Positions 1-13,165 of a stretch of 64,000 bases of DNA are shown piece by piece. A program made the position numbers and the translations under genes. Numbering within the stretch: the stretch's first letter is position 1; every line of letters begins with the position of its first letter. The DNA comes from Dastarcus helophoroides (Eukaryota > Arthropoda > Insecta > Coleoptera > Bothrideridae). The stretch lies in NCBI GenBank assembly GCA_028583605.1, contig CM053326.1:19115036-19179035 (forward strand). Direction: 5' to 3'. The notes beneath the pieces were generated by a model. That model searched no databases, was not told where the DNA came from, and saw only the letters and a program-made list of their open reading frames with translations.

Positions 1-299
1 ATTTATTTAATTCTCATCCAGAGATCAAAGAGAAAATTATCGATCTTTTCACACTAATTAAAACAAGAAGAATAGGTTTTTTTTAAATGAAAGTTTAAAC
101 TGTAGTCATTTAATATGTAAAAAATATTGATTTTGTTATTTTAGGATTTTATCAAGTTTTCAAATAAATTTTCTTTCTAGATAAATTTATTTTCTTTAAC
201 ATAATTTTAAAATAATGGCTCAAAATTTTCTGGAGCAGCACCCCCACTAATTTTAGTTACGAGCTGCCACTGAGGACATCACAAATTCAACTTATTGAA

Positions 300-775
300 A
301 ACGAGCTTTCAAGGGCGGAATTGGCGAAGCCCTTGAAACGCGTTTAGAGCCTTAAAATAACAAAAACACTGACGTAACCCTCACAGATAAATGTAAGATA
401 AATATGCGCTCTTACTTTTGATGGGATGCGGCTCCATTACATTGGTGGTTGTCGTTAAAAATGGCAAAAAGGATACATCGTAAGAGATAACGTCATCAGC
501 TGCTAATACGTTAATATTTGTCGCTTCGTCTCCACGGAGATCTTTAACCTGTCCAAATGGTTGTTCGCTCGAAGGCGGAAGAAGGGGATGCCTGATACAA
601 GTGATCCAATAGGAAAACCAGGGATCGCCAAGTAAGACTTCAGAAATCCCACATTTTTAAAACAAACATTTGAGAATGGAATAAGCAGAGCGCTTGAAAC
701 GTGTTAAGAGCCTGAAAATAATACAAATCACGGCCACTACCCTTACGGATGAGGGTAAAATAAATGATAAAATAA
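300..775. repeat. Pair of ~100-bp direct repeats
   Basis: A segment near 309-400 recurs in diverged form near 668-768. Both copies share the order CTTGAAACG, (A)GAGCCT(T/G)AAAATAA, a CACTGACGT/CACGGCCACT block, CCCT(C/T)AC(A/G)GAT and a TAAATATG/TAAATGAT end. The ~360-bp spacing suggests an old local tandem duplication. No coding potential or transposon ends are visible. Confidence 0.6.
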
Positions 776-3190
776 AAAGATAGAAATAAATTCATTACAA
801 TTTGGTGTTAAGATTTATCTATTTTCTATGTCTCAGTAGCCTTACGATTCAGTTTGGCTTATGTTCTTATTATACTGTTAGATTCGTGTTCCTCCTTCAT
901 AATTTAAACATCAATAACGGTAGCGACACACAAATGATAACGATAATAAAAGGTAACACAAACTTCAAAATATTAATTAAACGAATGTTAAAGCAGGTAA
1001 CGATTTATCGATTAATTGAACAGGAATATCGAATTAACAATCCACTTCCGCCAGGCCCGAGTGACGCTGGGAGAGTATCCCCGCAGCCGGGACAAGCTGA
1101 GATTGGAATTCTTTCCTGGTGATTGGCGCCACGAAATATAAACAATGCGGGCCAACTCTGGTTGCTTACAATACAGATAGAGTATGTAAATTGTTAAATA
1201 TTGTCTGTATATCTAAAAAGAATACTTGTTTTCTCGAATTTTGTTATAAATTACGAGTCATTTCGAAAAGTTTATTTGCTCGAGATTCCGAATATAGTAT
1301 TAGAAATATTTGTATTTTTTTAATTTCTTATTGGGTCTACAAGTTAATATTTGTCAGAGAAAATAAAACGCAAAAATAGATTGAATAGTTTTTCTCCAAG
1401 TTTTTTCACGTGTTCATTTTTTATTGCGGCAAAATCCGCAGCTATATTTGTTTTTATTTCTTCCTATTATTCCGTGTATTCTAGGGTTATTACTTTTTGC
1501 GTTATGCCTTTCTGTAATCCGGCGTTGTAAAAAGATGCCGTAAAATCTTCTCATAATCGCTTACGCTTCATGCTTTTCGAGGGATACAACATATATTAAT
1601 TTTTTATTCTTACAAAACATGCTGCTTTTTAACCTTACAATGACCCCCAATGCGCTACTTTATTAGGGGCAATATTCATTATTTTCCTAAAATTGAAACG
1701 GACATTGCACATAATATATTCTAGAGATTATGCAAGTCGTAATATGGTAATGGATGAAGGGATTCTACATTTAATTAAATTTTATATTTGAACAGCCCCG
1801 GCTCATTCATCATTATATCAAACGGTATATTTTGCGTTTAATTCTTTCAATGTTTTTACGAGTTCTCGGATAAGACCCACTGGGAACATTATCTTTAAAA
1901 AGCTTCTTCTTTTTTTTGACTCAAAAAATATTTTGTTTTTTAACAGATACCTTAACAAGTCTGTAAGGATTACAAAAATTGAATTTCCATAATATAGATA
2001 CCTTTGTTTAAAAAGCCAGTTCCGATAGCGGAATTTCCATTGATCTAATTGACTGGAATCTTTTGGCATATATCATTTTCTGCTTGAAAACTAGGATAAT
2101 ATATATACCCAAAAATTGATATTGCAAAGCTAATGCCAAAAACTAAAATAAAGTACAAACATTCTCCCTTGCAAATTAGAGAAACGAACGTGGTGTATTT
2201 CGTATAGCTGGAAATATATCCGCAGTTAAAAGAAATTAGCAAAGATGTTTTGCACATTTAAAAAGCGGCGCGGCATGAATGCTAATAAGGCGCACTTCTG
2301 TTAGTTGTGTAAATTTGAAAAATATTGCTCGAAAATGAGAAGAGTATTTTATAAAGTGGCATTCATTTTGCATTTTGCTAAGGCTCTTTGGCTATTTCCA
2401 TCTTGATATTCGAGCTGCATTCTAATGATGCCAATTAGCGAAAGGTACAGCGTCGAAACGAGATGTAGTTTTCAAGGCGCTTAAAGTATTTAGTTGTGTT
2501 CTGAAATGTCAAATTGAATATCAACGTTGAAATTTCATACTTTCTTACTAGATCCCCAAGTTACATCGTGATCCAATGCTCTGCATATTGAATGAGAACA
2601 TCTTCTATAAATTATAACTCTGATTGAATCCGAAGTAACTTTCGGAGACTTTTCTATACATTTCCGGGAAAGTTTAATCCCGTAGGACGAATCTAATAAA
2701 AGTATAAGTCAAACACGTATGGAAGATATTTTCCCATGCGAACATAAACTTTTGGCATAGTGCTAACAGCATCTGTAAACAGAAAACTAATCAATTGTTT
2801 TCAGGGTTCGTTTGTTTGCGAATAAAGCAAAAGCTTAAAATCCTAACGCGGCTTTGGATTTTTAATCAAATCAAAATTTTACACCGAATAAACACTTTTG
2901 GTCAGAATGTTTAATTTGAACCATTTGAAAATAAATCTAGCGGAGGCTGGCAAGCCCTAAAGAAGAGAAAAAGTATATCTCTATATGTATAGTTTATATC
3001 TGTAGTCAGGTATGGTATATTTTGTTCTTGATTCGATTGGTTTAAAGACTAAAAAAAGTAAGCAATTTACAGGTTTTATTTAAAATTTTGTGGAAAAGCT
3101 GCTGCAATTTATTTCCGGGTGTGAATTGTGCATAAAAGTAAATAAAATGTCTAAACTTCAAAACACTGTAATTAATTTTTAAATCTCTTT
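776..3190. other. AT-rich non-coding stretch
   Basis: Only short chance open frames occur (for example 802-1122 and 1119-1379 on the plus strand and 1818-2257 on the minus strand). None has a recognisable domain, codon bias or splice context. I see no repeat or transposon signature here. The first 300 bases of the window are likewise featureless. Confidence 0.5.
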
Positions 3191-4720
3191 TAAAAATACT
3201 CAATTTTTTAATAAAATCCCATCGAGGAACCCTCAAAGTTTCTCGGAGGCTTCCTGACAGTCTTCCCAAATTATTTATATCAAACAAGTTGTATAACGAT
3301 TTTTAGAAAACGTGTTCTCACCGTTGAAGGCACTCAGTTGAAAATTCAAGGAAAGGAATCAAACTGCTAGAAGTCAATAAATTACTTTAAAGAATGTCCA
3401 AGGCTCTTGGTGAAATCCTTAACGTGTCTCAATTAATGTCTAAAGCTGTTGGTAAATCCTCAAAATTTTTTGAATAATTCCTACATTTCTTCAGACATTT
3501 TATTTCCTTGGGAAAAACTTAAATCTTTTCAAAGAGTTTTCACAATATGTATTTAAGAAAACCCTCAAAATTTCTCAAAGAATTTCTAAATTTTCACTGC
3601 TTCCATAAAGTTTGTCAAAAATTTTTCTAAATAAATTAGAAAACTTCTAAATATCTTAAAGAAATTAAAGAAAGTTTTATTCTAAAAGTTTTGAACACTA
3701 TTTCAAAAAATTGCAAGGCGCTTCGTGAAATCCTCAAAGAATCTTGAAGAACTCATTAAGTTTCTTATGGAATCCTCAAATATTTGTGAACAATTAAAGC
3801 TGTTCATAAATCTGCAACATTTTCTAGAAATTACTTCTATTTTTTTTAAAGTTCTTTAGATCTTCAAAGGTTTCGAATTTTTGAATTTTCTTGAAAGATT
3901 CTCAAAACTTTACGAAATCTCCACAAGTTTCTTACTGACTCCATGAAATTTATCAAAAGATTCTTAAGACATCCTGGCCTTTTAGCAAGGATCTGAAAAC
4001 CTCGGAGATTTTTTTTTTTCAGAAAGCAACATTTTGAAAATTGTCAATAATTTTCAAGGGATATTCAGGGCTCTTTGTGAAATTTTCAAAGTATCGTAAA
4101 TAATTTGTAAACTTTATCCTGTAATCCTAGAAGACTTATAAATAATCTTTAAGTTCTTCTAGTAGGTGCCAAAGTTCTTCAGAGATTCATCCAATGTTCT
4201 ATGCAAACAATCCTCAAAATTGCTTCTAAATCGTCCAAAAATTCTTTTTTTTAAATTCTTCAGCTACTTAGCTTCAAAGTTTTTCAAAAAGTTTTGACAA
4301 TTATCATCACAAAATCGCAAATATTTCTCCAATTGCTGAACTCCTTCCATAAGGTTTGTCAAAAGATCTCTAACGCTTTTTAGACAATTTTCAAACATCT
4401 TGCAAAAATGCTCAAAGTTTTCTGGAAAATGTTAGATATTCTGGAAATTTTCAGCACCAAATATGTTTAAGATTCTCTCTAGTAAACTTAGTGCTTTTTC
4501 AAAAAACCTCTAAGAATCTCTACGAAATCCTCAAAGTTACTCAAGTTATCTTTTGAGCTAATGGAGTATCTTCTTTTTTTTTATATATTCGTAGTTTTTG
4601 GAAAAATCTCCAAAGTCTCCGAAATTTTTTAAAGCCCCTTCAAGTTGTATGAGAAACACTCATAAAAAGTCTCTGCAACTTTTCTTAAAATCCTCAAAGT
4701 TTTCAGTTTGCTGAAATTTA
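3190..4720. repeat. Degenerate short-period tandem array
   Basis: About 1.5 kb in which words such as CCTCAAAGTTTCT, GAAATCCTCAAA, TTCTCAAAGAATT and CTTCATAAAGTTTGTCAAAA recur every few tens of bases with heavy divergence. It looks like an old minisatellite whose units (roughly 40-60 bp) have drifted until few match exactly. There is no coding potential. Confidence 0.6.
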
Positions 4721-7700
4721 AGTTGATAAGCGACTAAATCACGAATGCCGGGGGTGCTACGTCCAAGTTATAATGACTGCTCACTTATGATGACTACTCA
4801 CCTACATATCTCGACAAAAAAGGTGCTACCTTCCCAACATATTTTATAAGTAATATTCTTTTGTCACTTATAACACGCACAAAGAATGAATATTCTATTC
4901 ACCTCTATCTGTGTGTCATAATAGCGAATCTCTAGTCACTGAAATATAAAGAGCTGATATTTCTCGTCTGACAAACTTCCATCCAAATATCAACATTTGT
5001 CAAACGCTGACAAAGTGTTTGCCTTACAAAAGGATTCGAGTGACTAGGGTCATACGTTATACATTCGGCAAACTTTTCCAATATGCAAAATGCATCTTTC
5101 AACAAGCAGATTACAAAGTTAAAAGCTATTCAAATAAAAGTTTCCCTGTTTAGTTCTATTTGATAGGGAAGTAAAACCGCACGGCGGCCGCTTTCACGTT
5201 CGAAAGGCATATATTGCCTTATCGATCTGGGGCGCTCAGGTGGTCTTTTCGTCTTTTTTTTTCTTCGTCACCCGGCCAACTCGCACCGAGACGAATTCTT
5301 CGCGCAACGATCGCCCAACGTATGAATGTATAACAAGAGTTGCGTCTTTTTGCCGAAAGTTTCCAACGAATTTGAATTTTCCTGAGCGAGTCAGAGGTCG
5401 AAGTGTATAAAAATGTGCAAAGAAGGTAAAGTCTTGTGTTTTCTCAACAAATAAAAGTTTAAGAGGATCGTATCCAAACGATGTATATATAAATGTAAAT
5501 CTTAAAATATGGCGGATCTGGATAAAAGCTGATGACTAAATTTGTGACCTACGTCATGTCAAGAAGTTTTTCGAATCAACAACGTGGCGTAGAAGGATTT
5601 ATGGCTTCGGTCTGTTCACTATTGGTTATCTGCATACAAAGTCGTTAAACGCAAATAGTTTGTGCATTTTAAAGCTCATTTGGCTCAGTAATTACGGAAA
5701 ACGCCTCGGTAGCCAAATTAAGTTTGCCTCAATCGTTAAATTGTTCGGTCGAATCTAAGGTGCAGAACGTTGCCCTTAAAATACGGTTAGTTACTTGATG
5801 TCTACATTTACTACAATACACATTTTCTTACTGCAGTATGCTTAGTGGTTCAATTTATGTCGAAATATTTTGGTCCAGTAATTACACTTCTCGTCTGTAA
5901 ATCTTCATAAGTTTATTTTAAGATGTTTAAAATGTCTTTTCTTTGTCTGTATCTTGATTGAAATAGACAAAGAGTAAAATCTTTAACCCGTCTTGGAAGT
6001 GGTTCCATGCGATAACCCACTCTTTGGTCCAGAGAAATCACCGCGCAAGGTTTATTGCGCCGCTGTCCTTCTTGTGTGTAATAAAACCATAAACTTACTA
6101 AGTATATGAGTAAATCTTTGAACTAACTAGCAAGCGTAGACCAATCCAACCCTTTCGATCACACTTCCGAATTAGATTATCTTTCACAAGACCAGAGTCC
6201 TTATTGTTGTAACAAGAGAACCACCAATGGTCCACTGGCGTACGACAGTAAACAAATTGGATTCAATTCTCAAGCTGCACTAGATAATACTACCTAGCAC
6301 ATTATGCTAGTGCATAGTATGGGTGCCTTTAATAACTTAAAATAAAAAGTGCGCTGCAAGCGGCTGAAACCGAAAGACTACACTGAGAAATCAAAACAAG
6401 AAACGAAAAGCTCCAAATTACGTCTCTAGCGTTTTGAGTTTCCAATGACACTTACTTAAAACCCGTAACTGTCAAGTAAGCTCTGAATTATTAAAAGAAA
6501 GGCTTCAGTAACTTCATTTTTAAAGAAACTTCAGTATTGAATATCTTGAGTTCTTAAGAAAACTCATCAAGAATTCTAAACGCTGTCTCAATGTGTCCCA
6601 ACTTTTTTTATTGGTAAGGACACACTTTTGATATTGTGTAAAAAAGACAACGCGAAGAGAAAACGTTCTCCTGATTATCTTTGAGTCTGTATGATTAAAA
6701 AAATTATCTCCTAATCTAATCTAATCAGCGCCCAATAAATTTCTGACTACCAAAATAAATAACGTCCTCATGGCTGCCGCGTAAATAATTTTGATGACAA
6801 AAAAAGGTTATTATTATTTATTTCTGAATTTTTATGATCTGATATTTTGGCGGCACACCTGGGATCTTCCGACGTTACACTAGTGTGTCGACGTTTGAAA
6901 TCGCTGAATCTATCTAATTTAAGTTTAAATTTAATTAATTAATTAAAATTAGTTATAAAAGTAAATTATCTTTGGTTTACCAATTACCTAAATTGATTAA
7001 AAATTTTCCAATAAGCTAAGTTTTTTCTTAAAGGCTACTATTATTACCTATTAGACAATGGCTCAGTGGTATATCCGACATCCGAGCGAAACTACGACAA
7101 CAGGGATAAAATGAATGAAAACATCTTGGTTTACGAAAAGTCCAGGACGTTACGAAGTCGTAGAGAAAGACAACTTAACAACAGAATGAATAAATTCCTG
7201 CACATTACAGCCGAATGCTGTAACCGTATCCTTCAATATGTTAGGGGTGACTTCGTAGCTATTCACTGCCGTGCTGAGGGAGCCTAGAGCTTTGCACAAT
7301 AGATGATTAGGAAACAAAAGATTCCTAAGGATTTTCACGACGACAATACATGCCGGAAGATTTGTTATTTGTCGATTCCGGAGATAAGTCAATTTAATCT
7401 TTTAATAGCACAAAATTGGAACTTTCATTCATTTTTTTCTGCCTGCAGACTGGGGAAAAGCTTTTCATCTGGGCATTTAATAACGTAATCGTTGTGTCAG
7501 TGAGTGTAACAGAAATAAAATGTTAAGTAGCTACCCGCTTCATAATAAATCAAAAACATGTCAATGTAATGAAATAGTCGAACGTGCTGCAGTTGAAAAT
7601 ATTTACAAGTAATAACCTAGACTGGTTTTGGGCTCTTTTGAACTTATTAGTATGGTACGGTCGCTGCAAATCTTTCCAATTTACAGCTATTAGTCAGCCA

Positions 7701-8639
7701 CTAACGTAATTTGTATTTTGACTTTCAACTGTAGCTTACAAGGAATATTTTTGCTCTATACAAATTGAAGCAATTATTGCTGAGGATTACAATAAAGTTA
7801 TGTAGGATATAACCAAGATTACAAAGGTCACTAGTAATAAGGCAACTTTCATTCTTGTATTATGGGTTGCATAGCAACATCCATTAATTACAAGCGCCCT
7901 TGACGTGACAAATGCATATTAAGTTCACATGTAAATCACCATAAATTAACCTTTGTCAAATTTTTCAAAGTCTTTGTAACTTTGGACTATTAGTCAGCTT
8001 AGCGTTAAAGTATTAAAATGTGTTACCTTAGTAAATGAATTTTGTTTACGAAATTCAAATATTTACCAATTAGAATTTTTAAAATTATAAAAAATAACAG
8101 AAGTTGCCAAAGCGATTATCCAGTTTTCCCCAATTAATTAATAAAAACAATGTCGGCAAACGAGTTCTGCCAACGATAAAAATTATTCAAACACACAAAC
8201 AGCCCCATTTGCGTCCAAAATTTGCTGAGTTATGCGTTGACCAAAAATAAACATATCAGCTTTACGGCTTTTTGCCGTTTCGCATTCAGTCGCTTTCTAA
8301 ACACATTTAATTTGATAATGTGTCCATGGCCCGACGGTCAGTTGTATGTGTGTGGCCATTTAATATTCAAATATCTGGAGGGCAGTCGCCGGCAATAAAT
8401 ATGCCTTTCGGTTCTTATCGCCCTTGTAACGCACCCTAGCGGCTGGCCGAATAACTCCATCAAATATAAAATGAAAACAACACGCCGGCAATTGTCGTTG
8501 AATTAAAAAAGAATGAATTTATAACGCTTGGGTTGTTAAAGGGATAAAATGTTAGGCGTGTGTGTTTTATTGCTGGAATTATTCAATTCAGACGGTCTAA
8601 GTAATTAAGCAAAAACGCAGACCGAGTGTTATTCCCCTA
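4721..8639. other. Unique non-coding DNA with GC-elevated islands
   Basis: No gene is recognised. Two patches stand out from the AT-rich background by higher GC and sequence complexity: about 5160-5400, with CGGCGGCCGC-like words and a pyrimidine run, and about 8190-8560. Such patches can be regulatory or conserved non-coding sequence, but conservation cannot be judged from one sequence. ORFs at 7066-7287, 7150-7392 and 7303-7488 overlap on both strands and show no domain. A small (CTAAT)n run lies near 6714. Confidence 0.4.
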
Positions 8640-8795
8640 AGAATATACATACAACTAAGACTAGGGACTTTGGATAAGTTCAAAAACTTTGTATGATGTT
8701 TGGTATATCAGACATATAAACGACTACCATTGCAAGCACCAAGGACTAAATTAACTTGTTTGAAAGTTTTGCAATTGGTAGGTGGTAGACTGGAA
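8640..8795 (+). repeat. Left part of a ~130-bp degenerate tandem array
   Basis: The segment holds AACTAAGACTAGGGACT followed by TTCAAAAACTTTGTAT, ACTACCATTGCAAG and TTTTGCAATT. This word order is the same as in the array at 11870-13165. The array is therefore one block split by the LINE at 8796-11869. Confidence 0.65.
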
Positions 8796-9064
8796 CATTC
8801 AGTCGTCCGAGGTAGTACTACCCCACGTATCACTAGGAGGCAGTGAAATGATGCTTACATCATGTTTCCGTCTTTGACACGTGAGTCGGTTCCTGCTATT
8901 CTTCTTTCCTCATCCTGTCCTTTTCCTTATTCCCTTTTTTCATCTACTATGATTTTATCTTCCAATTATTAAAAACAAAGATGATGGATTCTCTTCGTGC
9001 AAAAAATTCCGGACGTAAACTACCCTCCTGTTCGGATGTCCGGGTGGATGGTGTACGAGGGAAT

Positions 9065-9709
9065 CAAATCTAAACTCGGTTTACCTTCAAAATGAAAGAC
9101 CCCACGTGCTGTTTCTGACAGAAACCCAAGTCTCCCCATCCATCAATATAGTCCATTTGCTTTGTCCTTACTACGACTTGCACACAAAATTTTGACACAA
9201 GAGGGAAATGTCAACGAGAAGAAGCACTGTAATCTGCTGATCATGATGTGATTTGGCTGAAAATCTGCTCCAAAAGCAAAGTAATATTCATCTGTTCACT
9301 TTATTTATCCCCAAACGATCCCTCATACAGACAGCTCTTCTCTTATCTCTCCGTAACTTTTGATCACCTACAGATGAATTATCCAAACACTGAGGTTGTC
9401 TTTCTCGGTGACTTCAACGTACACAACATCCCCTGGTTGAAGTTTTCTCCCCAAACTGACGACGCGGGAAGGGTGTCAGAGGCTTTCACCATCAGTTGTG
9501 GATTATCGCAATTAGTTGAGGAACCCACAAGAATTTCTGATATAGATACCCATCAACCTAATCTACTCGACCTTTTTCTTACAAATTTACCAAATTCGTA
9601 TAAAATCTCTGTGACATCACCGCTTGGAAATTCGGATCACAAGCTTCTAGCAGCCTATCGCTCGCTTCATATACCACCTCCTTCCCAGACGCAGTCCCGT
9701 AGGGTTTGA
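9065..9709 (+). pseudogene. LINE endonuclease domain (EEP family), broken
   Basis: Encodes the endonuclease that nicks target DNA for target-primed reverse transcription. An N-terminal piece reading YLQNERPHVLFLTETQ, with the catalytic Glu of the TETQ motif, lies near 9080-9135. A stop and frame change follow. The open part from 9248 carries VVFLGDFNVHNIPW (the GDFN motif), the stretch LSQLVEEPTR, then NLLDLFLTN and LGNSDH (the SDH catalytic motif). These are in the usual order for the exonuclease-endonuclease-phosphatase fold of Jockey/CR1 LINEs. Family endonucleases are about 220 residues. Here the frame is broken at least once inside the domain and again at 9709, where the frame shifts towards the RT. 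Confidence 0.8.
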
Positions 9710-11361
9710 CACTTTAACTCTGCAAACTGGGAAGAATTAAGAGACTTCTTTGCATCTTTTCCATGGCAGGAAGTCTGCTTTAACTCAGACAACCCTTCCT
9801 TAGTCGCCGAATCCATCACAGAAACTATCCTGATTGGTATGGAATACTGAATTCCCCACTCCCAAAAGAAGTCTGCCTCCAGTAAATCTTGGTTCAGTAA
9901 AAAATGTGCTAGGGCTGTCTGCTGCAAAAATCGCGCATATCGTCGTTGGCGAAATAATCGCTTAGTCGAGACTCGGACCATATTTGTAGATGCACGAAAT
10001 TCTTGTAAACAGGCTATTGACGAGGTAAAAGGTGATTTCGATCGTAAAATGCGCCAGAGGTTTATCAACTGTCCGAAAGCTTCCAGGTTCTTTTGGAAAT
10101 TTGCAAAGTCGATTGTAAAGAATTTTACATCTTCAAATTTTCCACCTTTACTCCATGAAAATACCAATATTGCTACTACCTCCAAAGAAAAGGCTGACAT
10201 GTTGGCCTTAATGTTTGCTGAAAATACCAATCTTGATTCTCGAAACGCAGAACTTCCTATTCTTTCTAAGGATGGCACTTCGACGCCTGAAGTTGTTTTT
10301 AGACAACGCACAATCAGGAAAATTCTCCTTGAGCTCGATACCTCTAAAGCTTCTGGCCTTGATGGTATTCCCGCTATTGTGCGCCTTAGAGCTGACTCCT
10401 GTTATAAGCAAATTATTTACACTCTCTTACAACAAAGGTGTATTCCCTAACATCTGATAAAAAGGGAAAAAGGAATCTCAACTATCGCCCTACATCTTTG
10501 TTATCCGTTATATCTAAAGTGATGGAAAAAATTATCAACATGAAGATTCTCAAATATTTGGAGGAAAATAAAATCATTTCCGACAGGCAATACGGTTTTA
10601 GACAACAACGTTCCACTGGCGATCTACTGGCATATGTTACTCATATCTGTAACTCAGCTATGGAAAAACATGGTGAGGCTAGGATTGTGGCATTGGATAT
10701 CTCAAAGGCTTTCGACAGATTCTGGCACCGATCTCTTCTCGCCAAATTAACATCTTATGGTCTTTCTGCTAGACTCTGTCATTTGATATCCAATTTTCTC
10801 GCTGACAGATCTCTTCAGGTCGTCGTCGATGGAATCTCATCCGAGACATTTGCGATTAACGCAGGGGTGCTTCAGGTATCTGTTTTGTCTCCTACTCTAT
10901 TTCTGTTACACATAAACAATCTCCTAGCTTCAACTTCCAATCCTATATACATCTACGCAGATGATAGTAATCTTGTGTCATCTTTTTTCTCCGACAAACC
11001 ATTATCTATCGCTGTTTCAGATCGACTAAGGGAACAGCAGATACAAACGATCAATCGGGATCTTGGGATTATTCTGAAATGGGGTAAGAACAAGTTGGTC
11101 GACTTCAACGCTTCAAAAACCCAGGCCGCGGTTTTCTCTAAGAAAACATCAAGGGATAATACAACAAACATACTAATGGACGGTAAAATCCTTCCCATGG
11201 GATCTCATCTATCTATCCTAGGAGTGAATGCGAGCACTAACTTCTCTTGGGACGATTATCTGCGTGCCATTGGCAAATCCGCCTTTCAGAAGCTAGGCTT
11301 TCTTTTTAGAGCTAAAAAGTACTGCACATCTCATCATCTATTTACACTATGCAAAGCTTAA
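9710..11361 (+). pseudogene. LINE reverse transcriptase, broken
   Basis: The connector reads HFNSANWEELRDFF from about 9710, with a TGA at 9847-9849. It continues through 10049-10450, and after a frame change the RT palm is open from 10438 to 11361 (307 residues). Visible there: NYRPTSLLSVISKVMEK, QYGFRQQRST, the first catalytic Asp in LDISKAFD (residue 87) and YADD at residues 173-176. The normally invariant PQGS of RT domain 4 reads LQVS, which should impair activity in itself. A stop at 11360 separates the thumb. It is a remnant of the Jockey/CR1-type ORF2 and no functional protein is expected. Confidence 0.85.
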
Positions 11362-11829
11362 GTTAGGCCAACACTAGAATACTGTTTCCATATTTGAAAT
11401 TCAGCCCCTAAACACACTTTACCTCTCTTGGGTTCAGTTCAAAGAAGAGCAATTCGCCTAATTGATGACGAGAGTCTGACCGATTCTCTCGAAACACTAG
11501 GGCACAGGCGTATGGTTGGTGACTTGTCTCTTTTCTACAAATACTATCGTGGAAGATGCTCGCAGGAACTAATAGGATTGATCCCCCCAAGGGCAAGATT
11601 ATTGAAGCAAACTAGACAGTCGAAGGCAGCAAATTCCTGTGCTGTTCAGCTTGACACAGTGAGAATTTCTGTCTACGGAGACTCTTTTTTTTATAGAACT
11701 TCCAAGTTATGGAACTTGTTACCGAAAGGAATTTTACCCAAAAATCACAACCTATCCTTGTTTAAGAAGGCGGTTCATCGCAATATATCCTTGTTTCCGC
11801 ATCCTACTCGCAGTGCGTTGAAAGCATAA
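11362..11829 (+). pseudogene. C-terminal part of LINE ORF2
   Basis: After two stops the frame is open at 11428-11829 (133 residues): VQRRAIRLIDD, LGHRRMVGDLSLFYKYYRG and a tail with FFYRTSKLWNLLPKG. This is the region C-terminal to the RT that ends most Jockey/CR1 ORF2 proteins, and no RNase H follows. The stop at 11827 is likely the native end, because a short untranslated stretch and an A-run follow. Confidence 0.75.
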
Positions 11830-11869
11830 TGGGGTTACCCTTTGCAAGTGGATTAAACTTTAAAAAAAA

Positions 11870-13165
11870 CTAAAGCTAGGGACTGAATGTGAAGTTATTT
11901 GAGACTTCAAACCTCTGGATAACCTTCGTTAACGTTTCAGAGCTTTAAATAAGATTCGTTGAAAGAGAAGTATTTTGGTAGGTACCCTCGCAACTAAGAC
12001 TAGGAACTACAAATAAATTACCCGAGAGATTAAAAAGGTTGTATAACCTTTCAGAAACATTTCAAAGCTTTAAATGAGTCTCATTGCAACCATTACATGT
12101 CTGCATTAATTTACTTAAGATTTTGCAATCTACATCTAGGACTAGGAGCTGTAAATTAGTTTACTGAAGACTTAAAAAATGTTGTATAATCTTTTTTGAC
12201 ATCTTAGAGTTTTAAATGAGACTTATTGCAGCTTTAGAGCTCTAGACTTTTCTTTAAGAGTTAAGTAATTTACAATTAAGACTAGGGACTGTATATTTGA
12301 GATTTCCAAAACTTTTTTTATTTGACTTCTCAGAGATTTAAATGAGTGTCATCTTAACCTTAAAACTTCAAATAAACTTTATTAAGGGTTAAAAAATCAA
12401 CAACTAGGATTACGAGCTGCAAATGAGTTTATTTCGCACTTCAAATACTTTGTCTAATCTTTTTTAACAAAAGACTTATTTCAGCCTAGAGTTCTAAATT
12501 AATTTCTTTGGGAGTTCAGTAATTCACAAGTAAGACTAGGGACTGTAGATAAGTTTACTTAAGACTTACAAAACTTTTGACCACCTGGGTCGACCTTTCA
12601 GAGCTTTGAATGGGTCTCAGTGAAATATAGAAGCTCCAGATTTCCTTAAATTTTAGCAATTTATAACTAAGGACTAAGGACTATAGAAGAGTTTACTTGG
12701 AACTTCAAAATTCTGGATAACCTTTGTTGATATCTCAGAGCTCCAAATGAGAATCATTATAAGGATGTTAATTTGCTAGGAACCGCAACTAGGTCTAGCT
12801 TTATGAATTTTGGATTTTCTTCCGTGATATATTAAAAAGCCACATTAATTTTTCTGAGAATTAAACAATTTACATTACAAGAGTTCTAGTTTGGCAGTAT
12901 TTTCCAAAACAACTCTGACTAGAGACAACAGCTAAACTTACTTGAGACTTCAAAAATTTGGGATAAACTTATTTGACATTTCAAAGCTTTAAATGACTAC
13001 CATTGCAAATTTAGAGCTGCAGATTAATTTCTTTAACAGTTTAGTTTTAGTTTAATTTAGCAATCCACAACTAGGGATTAAAACTGTAATAAATTCATTT
13101 AAGACTCCAAAAATTTTGAATAATCTTTTTTCACATTTTAGAGCTCAAACTTTGAAATTAACAGT
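11870..13165 (+). repeat. Right part of ~130-bp degenerate tandem array
   Basis: Around ten diverged units, each marked by a (GA)CTAGG(G/A)ACTG-like word. The words lie near 11875, 11998, 12133, 12260, 12400, 12528, 12667, 12788, 12905 and 13062, giving a period of about 125-140 bp. The rest of each unit contains AAAAA(C/T)TTTG.ATAA.CTTT, TTTCAGAGCTTTAAATGAG and TAATTTACTTAAGATTTAGCAATCTACAA-like blocks. Units are heavily drifted. No ORF or transposon end is recognisable. Confidence 0.75.

Larger units (their letters stand above)
8796..11869 (+). mobile_element. Decayed Jockey/CR1-group LINE
   Basis: A non-LTR retrotransposon remnant of about 3.1 kb. The probable 5' end is CATTCAGTCG at 8796, the sort of initiator start seen in Jockey-clade internal promoters. 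It is followed by an apurinic-type endonuclease (about 9065-9709), a reverse transcriptase (about 9710-11361), a C-terminal region (to 11829) and a short A-run (11862-11869). An ORF1/gag is absent, so the element is internally deleted or its 5' end is mis-set. Several frameshifts and stops break it, so it is dead. It sits inside a degenerate ~130-bp tandem array. No convincing target-site duplication was found. Confidence 0.85.
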
